Assembly (NCBI GenBank): GCA_041650315.1
Contig: JBAZLJ010000002.1
Location: forward strand, 124,001 to 188,000
Source of the DNA: JAGVYF01 sp041650315
Lineage (GTDB): Archaea; Nanobdellota; Nanobdellia; Woesearchaeales; JAGVYF01
Length of the DNA: 64,000 bases
Reading direction: 5' to 3'
Shown here: in pieces, positions 59,515 to 64,000 of the stretch
Numbering within the stretch: position 1 is the first letter of the stretch
Layout: each line of letters starts with the position of its first letter
Translations under genes and position numbers: made by a program
The notes under the pieces: generated by a model
Databases searched by the model: none
Seen by the model: the letters and a program-made list of their open reading frames with translations, nothing else
Told to the model about the DNA's origin: nothing

Positions 59515-59949
59515 CTATTCTCCAGAGTCATTTCCGCTAAAATAATCTTCATATAAGAATTCTTTTTCGTAACCTTTGTATCCGCACGTGCCTTTCTCTT
59601 CAATTATGTTGCCGTAGAGGAATTCACGATATTTCCTTATCAGATTGTTGCAGTCGCTACAACGTTTGAAATCAGTGCCAATCTCTATTTTAAATTCGCG
59701 CGGACCTATCTGTATCAATTTTGTCGGTGTCGGACCTTCCAATGATCTGCGGATGCCCTCTATGAATGCGGAATCTGTGATTGATTCTGACAACACTATG
59801 TTAAGAACGCATTTCTTCGGCGAAGTGAAACTAACCATCTCCTTGGTTATCTTGATGCATTTCTGCGATTTCAGTTTCTGCTCTTTCTCATCTTTCAGCT
59901 TCTGCAGGTTACCTGGAAGCTTGATGCTGCCGTCAGAATTGAATTCCAT
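59515..59949 (-). CDS. Conserved unknown with zinc-finger-like motif
   Basis: 144 residues. N-terminal DGSIKLPGNLQKLKDEKEQ; then a strand-rich middle with CVLNIVLSES; then FKIEIGTDFKRCSDCNNLIRKYREFLYGNIIEEKGTCGYKG, which supplies C-x2-C...C. A soluble, probably zinc-binding protein paired with the ATPase-like gene. Function unknown. Confidence 0.65.
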   Translation of the reverse strand: MEFNSDGSIKLPGNLQKLKDEKEQKLKSQKCIKITKEMVSFTSPKKCVLNIVLSESITDSAFIEGIRRSLEGPTPTKLIQIGPREFKIEIGTDFKRCSDCNNLIRKYREFLYGNIIEEKGTCGYKGYEKEFLYEDYFSGNDSGE

Positions 59950-59989
59950 GACTGCTCCGAATCAGAACTAGTTTAAATTGTTATTTATT

Positions 59990-60697
59990 CTACTGAGCTG
60001 CAAACTCTATTCTGCCTGAATCTATCTTCTTTAGGATAGTGATTATTTCTTCTTCGTGGCCTGCGCCTACGACTGCCACAATTTTCTGATGTTTGCTCAT
60101 CAAGCCAGAAAGATGGCGCGCCATCACGTAATTGCGGTCCTGGATGAGCGCTTTGTAGATGCTAGGGTAACGCTCTTGAACGTGCTTGAGCATCATAGTT
60201 ATCACTTTTTTTGTGGGTACTTTGTTTAGGTCAAGGTTGGTTATTCCAATCTTAGCCATCTCGCGCTTATTGAAGAATATGCTCATGAATATATCGACAA
60301 TCAAATGCCACTTTTCTTTCCAAGTAAATGCTTTTCCAAAATTTCTTAGGGTTATGGAAATGTCTTGGTCAATCAAAGCCAGATGAACGTCAGTCTGTTT
60401 CGCTAATTTGACTGCCTCAAGCATATCTGAACCGGGTTCTAAACCTACTGACCTGCCGAGCTTTTTCTGTAAATATGATGCAATTATCGCGAATAAATAA
60501 CCTTTTACGCCTAGCTTGAACATGTCCCTGAATTCAAGTCTTGACTTTTTATGTTCGAGAAGTCCGTGCAATCTGTGCCTGTCAAGCTCTACCGCAATAA
60601 GATCAGGTTTCTCTTCAGCTACAGCTTTGCGTATTTCATTCACGCTTTCTATCGCGATATGCGATGTTCCGATTATCCTGAGATTTTTATAATTCAT
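59990..60697 (-). CDS. TraB family protein, short form
   Basis: 235 residues. The TraB/PrgY signature is present at both ends: IIGTSHIAIESVNEIRKAVAEEKPDLIAVELDRHR at the start and VVGAGHEEEI near the end. Archaeal TraB proteins are usually longer, with C-terminal membrane helices; those are absent here. A metal-dependent hydrolase-like fold acting on peptides is inferred for the family. Confidence 0.88.
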   Translation of the reverse strand: MNYKNLRIIGTSHIAIESVNEIRKAVAEEKPDLIAVELDRHRLHGLLEHKKSRLEFRDMFKLGVKGYLFAIIASYLQKKLGRSVGLEPGSDMLEAVKLAKQTDVHLALIDQDISITLRNFGKAFTWKEKWHLIVDIFMSIFFNKREMAKIGITNLDLNKVPTKKVITMMLKHVQERYPSIYKALIQDRNYVMARHLSGLMSKHQKIVAVVGAGHEEEIITILKKIDSGRIEFAAQ

Positions 60698-60736
60698 TTT
60701 TGGTTCATTCGTCTAATTCGATTCATTCATTTAAAT

Positions 60737-61855
60737 TCATTTCAAATCTATAACGATTGCTTTCTCTTTCTCGTTATATGATTTGATTAGGGTCTGCGTT
60801 TTTAATCTTTTCTTTATCTCTTCCGCGCTGAATTTCTTTACTGCATCGCGCATCTGCAGAAGAATATCACCAATGAACTGATAATTGGTATAGATAAGTT
60901 CAGCTTTTTGGCGATTCGATTCCTCTTCACGTTTAAGATTCTGCACAACCAACTTTTGCGTATCGATTATCTTGATGATCCTATCTTTTTCAGCATTGGC
61001 TTTTTTTGAAGTCTTTTCCTCAGTATCAAATTTCAAGAGATTGGTGAAATAAAAATCAAGCGCTTCGTTATAGGTATTATACTCAAGCACTTCTGATGTC
61101 TCCAATGATTGCAAATGGATTGGACTGATTTCTAATACTTCATTCTCTTTTTTGTATATGTAACTTTTATTCGAATGCCTGAATTCCTGAAGCGCCTTGA
61201 ATAATGATTCTAGCTTTTTCCTGCCAATTGCTGGAGTCTCGTTCTTATCGACATTGGCCATGACACAAGCTTCTTCTGCATAAGTCCTGCCAAGTCCCAA
61301 CTCCATCGCTAATGTCTTAACAATGGATTCCTGCTTTGATTCCTTGCAGAATTCTCTGAACTGCTCTTCAGTCATTGTGAAGAAATCCAATTCTTTTTTA
61401 GGATACACATACGGCTGTTTTGGCATGACTTCACGGTCCGCCCATTTCTGCTGCTCTTCAGCGGACTGGATGATATTATCTTTGGTTAGTATGAAATTGC
61501 CTTTACCGAATAGTTCTACGAACAAGCTTCTTTTACCTTCAGAGTCTTCGAACTCGAATTCGATGATACGTTCAGAACCTTTCTGCTCAAGTTTTCTCAG
61601 CCTTGTACCTAACAGATGTTTCCTTAGGTATAAGCAAAATCCTGACGCTTCTTCGAATTGCTGTTTGTAATCAGTAAGATATAGGAATTTGCCAGCTACT
61701 ATCCTCAGCATAGATTTGCCTTTGGAAGGGATATGAAATTGTAGAATCAGTTCTTTCTTCTCGGGATTATATATCTTGTCCAGCTTGCCATCTACTAGGA
61801 ATTGAAGCTCCGCTATGACATAATGCAGTTCAAGGCCTGCGAGATTCTGTTTCAT
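60737..61855 (-). CDS. NFACT-N domain protein (NEMF/Rqc2-like), C-terminally short
   Basis: 372 residues. NFACT-N (about 1-190; KQNLAGLELHYVIAELQFLVDGKLDKIY...GFCLYLRKHLLGTRLRKL) and a coiled-coil region (about 260-340) are present. The NFACT-R domain that usually follows is missing, roughly halving the normal length. Full-length homologues act in ribosome-associated quality control. Overlaps the AK6 gene by 4 nt. Confidence 0.88.
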   Translation of the reverse strand: MKQNLAGLELHYVIAELQFLVDGKLDKIYNPEKKELILQFHIPSKGKSMLRIVAGKFLYLTDYKQQFEEASGFCLYLRKHLLGTRLRKLEQKGSERIIEFEFEDSEGKRSLFVELFGKGNFILTKDNIIQSAEEQQKWADREVMPKQPYVYPKKELDFFTMTEEQFREFCKESKQESIVKTLAMELGLGRTYAEEACVMANVDKNETPAIGRKKLESLFKALQEFRHSNKSYIYKKENEVLEISPIHLQSLETSEVLEYNTYNEALDFYFTNLLKFDTEEKTSKKANAEKDRIIKIIDTQKLVVQNLKREEESNRQKAELIYTNYQFIGDILLQMRDAVKKFSAEEIKKRLKTQTLIKSYNEKEKAIVIDLK

Positions 61856-62340
61856 TGTTTTGTTCCGTTCTGTATCCTTTTAACGATATCATCTATATGA
61901 TAGCCATCGGTAGTATCAACAATGATCACATTGTGGCCGAACTCTTCTTGCGCTTCAGTCAGGCACACATCGAATATCTCAGAATCAAGATTGTCGCGTA
62001 TCTTCTGTTCGTGATAACCTCTTTCTTTTAGACGACGTTTTAACTCAGGAAGCTCGCATTTGCACACCACGCACGCATCAACATATTGCTTAGGCAGATG
62101 ATGCGAAAGATGGGAATCAATCACTAATCTGTCATTTTTTTTAATTCTGTCAATCAAGAGTTTAGCCATCTTTTTCGGGTCGACTATAAGGCATTCATCC
62201 TTTTCATCAAAACCTTCGCAGATACCGCTTTCCTTGAGCAATTTGTTGACATCGATATAAGTATGATTCAATGATTTAGCGATCTTCTTCGCGACTGTTG
62301 TCTTTCCTGTGCCGGGCGTGCCGGTGACTATGATAATCAT
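61852..62340 (-). CDS. AK6/Fap7-type adenylate kinase
   Basis: 162 residues. Walker A GTPGTGKTT at about 7-15, DSHLSHHLP, and KRRLKERGYHEQKIRDNLDSEIFDVC (lid and core) match the archaeal/eukaryotic AK6/Fap7 family. This family is involved in 40S/30S maturation through Rps14/S11 as well as nucleotide exchange. First in a two-gene unit with NFACT, so both link to ribosome biology. Confidence 0.92.
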   Translation of the reverse strand: MIIIVTGTPGTGKTTVAKKIAKSLNHTYIDVNKLLKESGICEGFDEKDECLIVDPKKMAKLLIDRIKKNDRLVIDSHLSHHLPKQYVDACVVCKCELPELKRRLKERGYHEQKIRDNLDSEIFDVCLTEAQEEFGHNVIIVDTTDGYHIDDIVKRIQNGTKQ

Positions 62341-62402
62341 AGGACTATCTAAAGAAACTTCTTATATAAAGTTAACTAGAAAACAATTGATGGCAGAAAA
62401 AT

Positions 62403-64000
62403 TTATTTCAAATACTTGAAGAATGGAACTCCGTTCTTAACTGCTTTCTTCGCACTTTCCAATCTAGCGCTGAGCTCAATCTGCTTTTTCTTCTTCTCAG
62501 TAGCCTCAGCTGTCGCTTCTGCCTGCGGTTTCTTGTGATATCTCAAGAATGATGGGATGAGAGACATTTTAGTCGCGCTTGGTGTTACGCTGCCGAAACC
62601 TCTTAGCAAATTCTTTCTAGCAATTAAATTGATGAGCATAACTAACGTGAAGAATATTATGGTCACGACTAGGAAATAAATTATATATTGCTGCAGAGTG
62701 TCCAAAGTCTGATGATATATCAATACCTTTCTCAGCATCAATTCACCAACAACAAAAGGATTGAATGCGAGAATATTACGCAAAGATTCTGGCACTGATT
62801 CTAATGGAATTATCAGATTGGATAGCAATAAGAACAGGCTGCCTACTGAGATTGATGCCAATGTGCCAGTCTCTTCTGAAGTGAATATGTAGCCTATGAA
62901 CATGCCTATGAATGTGAATGCGGATGTTATCAATATCAAAGCGACTGATGCTTCAAGCGCAGAAGTGAGCATATCAGAGCTGAAGAAAATCACTGACATA
63001 GCGATGATTATGACTATCTGCAATAATACCAAAACCATATTTGTAAAATAAGTCGATATGACGAAAAGGAAATCGCTCACGGGAGTTATAAAGTTCCTGA
63101 AATATGCTGGGCTGTGTTTCTCCATCATGACTAGAGTTGTTGAAAGCAATATGCTTACGAACATAACTACCAAAACTATCAAACTAGGGAATAATTGATT
63201 CAGATGAGTAGTATCAGCAGCCAATGCCTTGATGCTTGTCTTTATAGGGCTAACAACTTCATCTGCACCTTTTATCTGAACGCTGCCTATGTAATTGTCA
63301 ATTTTATCGAATGACGCCTGTATCTCTTGTATTGAGCTTACGCTCTCATTAAGACTGGATTTTATGCCATTCAATGTCTTCTCAGAAGTCATCCTTATGA
63401 CTGCGACATTCTCAAGTTTAGTTTTAGCTGCAGTAGCTTGCTGATTCGCTATATCTATCAATGAAGATACTTCTGCAGAACTATTTGTTCCGATTATGTT
63501 CTTAGCATCTGTCAAATATGAATATGCTGAATTCAAATCAGATACTACATCTGATGCACCTTCAATACTTTCAGCCATACTTCGGGCAGTGCTTATCTTA
63601 GAACGCGCAGAATCTATTTTTGCTGCAACTCTCGAAGTGTTACCTATAGCATCCGCTATATTATCAAGACCTAAATCTCCTACACTGAATGCAAGATCTA
63701 AATTATCCCAATCCCGCACTATCTTAACTATACTGGCCTGATTCGTACCAGTGCCTGAAGCTAATTTAGATAGCAATGGTTTTGTACTGAATACTTCAAC
63801 TCTAGTATTCTCAAGACTGGTCAATAACGTATTAGTGAGTTCCATGCTGATCTCTTTGGAACGCATGGATATTTTGCTTGTAAGAGAATCTAATATCAGA
63901 TAAACAATATTTACTCTGGAATAATCAACATAGAACGTAATCTCATTCTTTCTGTCTGCACCCGTCATGCTGAATCCTTCAGGGAATACTATGCAGGCGT
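62403..64000 (-). CDS. ABC-2 type transporter permease (5' end beyond window)
   Basis: At least 531 codons; the frame stays open to the right edge past the internal ATG at 63968 (upstream residues ACIVFPEGFS fit the family), so the gene is truncated by the window. An extracytoplasmic helical region (about the first 270 visible residues; repeated Ser/Ala-rich coiled segments) is followed by five to six helices typical of ABC-2/YhgE permeases (LVVMFVSILLSTTLVMMEKHSPAYFRNFITPVSDFLFV). The C-terminus is basic and cytosolic. An ATPase partner would lie beyond the edge. Confidence 0.85.
   Translation of the reverse strand, partial: ACIVFPEGFSMTGADRKNEITFYVDYSRVNIVYLILDSLTSKISMRSKEISMELTNTLLTSLENTRVEVFSTKPLLSKLASGTGTNQASIVKIVRDWDNLDLAFSVGDLGLDNIADAIGNTSRVAAKIDSARSKISTARSMAESIEGASDVVSDLNSAYSYLTDAKNIIGTNSSAEVSSLIDIANQQATAAKTKLENVAVIRMTSEKTLNGIKSSLNESVSSIQEIQASFDKIDNYIGSVQIKGADEVVSPIKTSIKALAADTTHLNQLFPSLIVLVVMFVSILLSTTLVMMEKHSPAYFRNFITPVSDFLFVISTYFTNMVLVLLQIVIIIAMSVIFFSSDMLTSALEASVALILITSAFTFIGMFIGYIFTSEETGTLASISVGSLFLLLSNLIIPLESVPESLRNILAFNPFVVGELMLRKVLIYHQTLDTLQQYIIYFLVVTIIFFTLVMLINLIARKNLLRGFGSVTPSATKMSLIPSFLRYHKKPQAEATAEATEKKKKQIELSARLESAKKAVKNGVPFFKYLK

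Noticed and set aside
1..64000. CRISPR array or cas genes
   Set aside because: No regularly spaced direct repeats and no Cas motifs seen; the only nuclease-like genes are HNH, LAGLIDADG, PIN and DUF3800.

Overview
The window looks like a chromosome segment of a small-genome archaeon, most likely a DPANN lineage of the Woesearchaeota/Pacearchaeota type. This is inferred from gene content, not from a database search. The evidence is: archaeal-only or archaeal/eukaryotic-type proteins (L21e, S8e, L37e, L44e, S27e, aIF2-alpha, Nop10, RpoF, LSm, GINS, Orc1/Cdc6, Pth2, Dim1/KsgA, AK6-type kinase); TATA boxes about 25 bp before starts; three intron-bearing tRNAs; S-layer-like surface proteins; and a class II lysyl-tRNA synthetase. 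The DNA is AT-rich, and genes are tightly packed with many 4-nt ATGA overlaps.

Layout. 1-184: edge of a permease gene. 316-4576: Tad/type IV-pilus-like ATPase and two TadC-like membrane proteins behind a coiled-coil membrane protein and a wHTH membrane protein. 4587-5289: toxin-antitoxin-like pair with a palindromic operator. 5392-8583: pheS-pheT. 8635-9188: small AT-rich insert with an HNH nuclease. 9211-15271: four large secreted or cell-surface proteins on the minus strand, including one with thrombospondin type 3 calcium-binding repeats. 15439-19698: aminopeptidase, pth2, tRNA-Thr, the classical rps8e-rpl21e-rpoF-DUF655 operon, and LSm-rpl37e. 19695-21193: glycosyltransferase, a LAGLIDADG homing endonuclease and a tRNA-Leu carrying two introns. 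21226-24951: DUF3850 protein, major S-layer protein with a structured leader, cupredoxin-like lipoprotein. 25003-32332: radical SAM enzyme, GINS, the L44e-S27e-aIF2alpha-Nop10-PAC2 cluster, enolase and phosphoglycerate mutase. 32511-43366: lipoprotein, UvrA-like ABC protein, RimK plus a retropepsin-like protease, lysS, a large repeat-bearing secreted protein and a transglutaminase-like protein. 43509-50991: PIN-ATPase-KH protein, permease with a tiny Cys-rich partner, serS, alpha/beta hydrolase, orc1/cdc6. 51061-58776: YbjQ, LemA/zinc-ribbon/TPM operon, a three-gene DUF4186 mini-operon, a candidate sRNA, DUF3800, tRNA-Trp, Dim1/KsgA and small membrane proteins. 58864-64000: conserved unknowns, TraB, NFACT, AK6 and an ABC-2 permease cut by the right edge.

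The most interesting signal is a roughly 115-nt structured element present four times, all in the same orientation (26222, 27117, 49099, 57293). The closing helix is kept by compensatory changes while its sequence varies, and core strings are shared; I do not recognise the family. Other notable items are the doubly interrupted tRNA-Leu with a homing endonuclease ORF ending exactly at its first splice site, a tRNA-Thr that has lost the usual D-loop/T-loop contact residues, and a twin-hairpin RNA candidate at 54828-54907.
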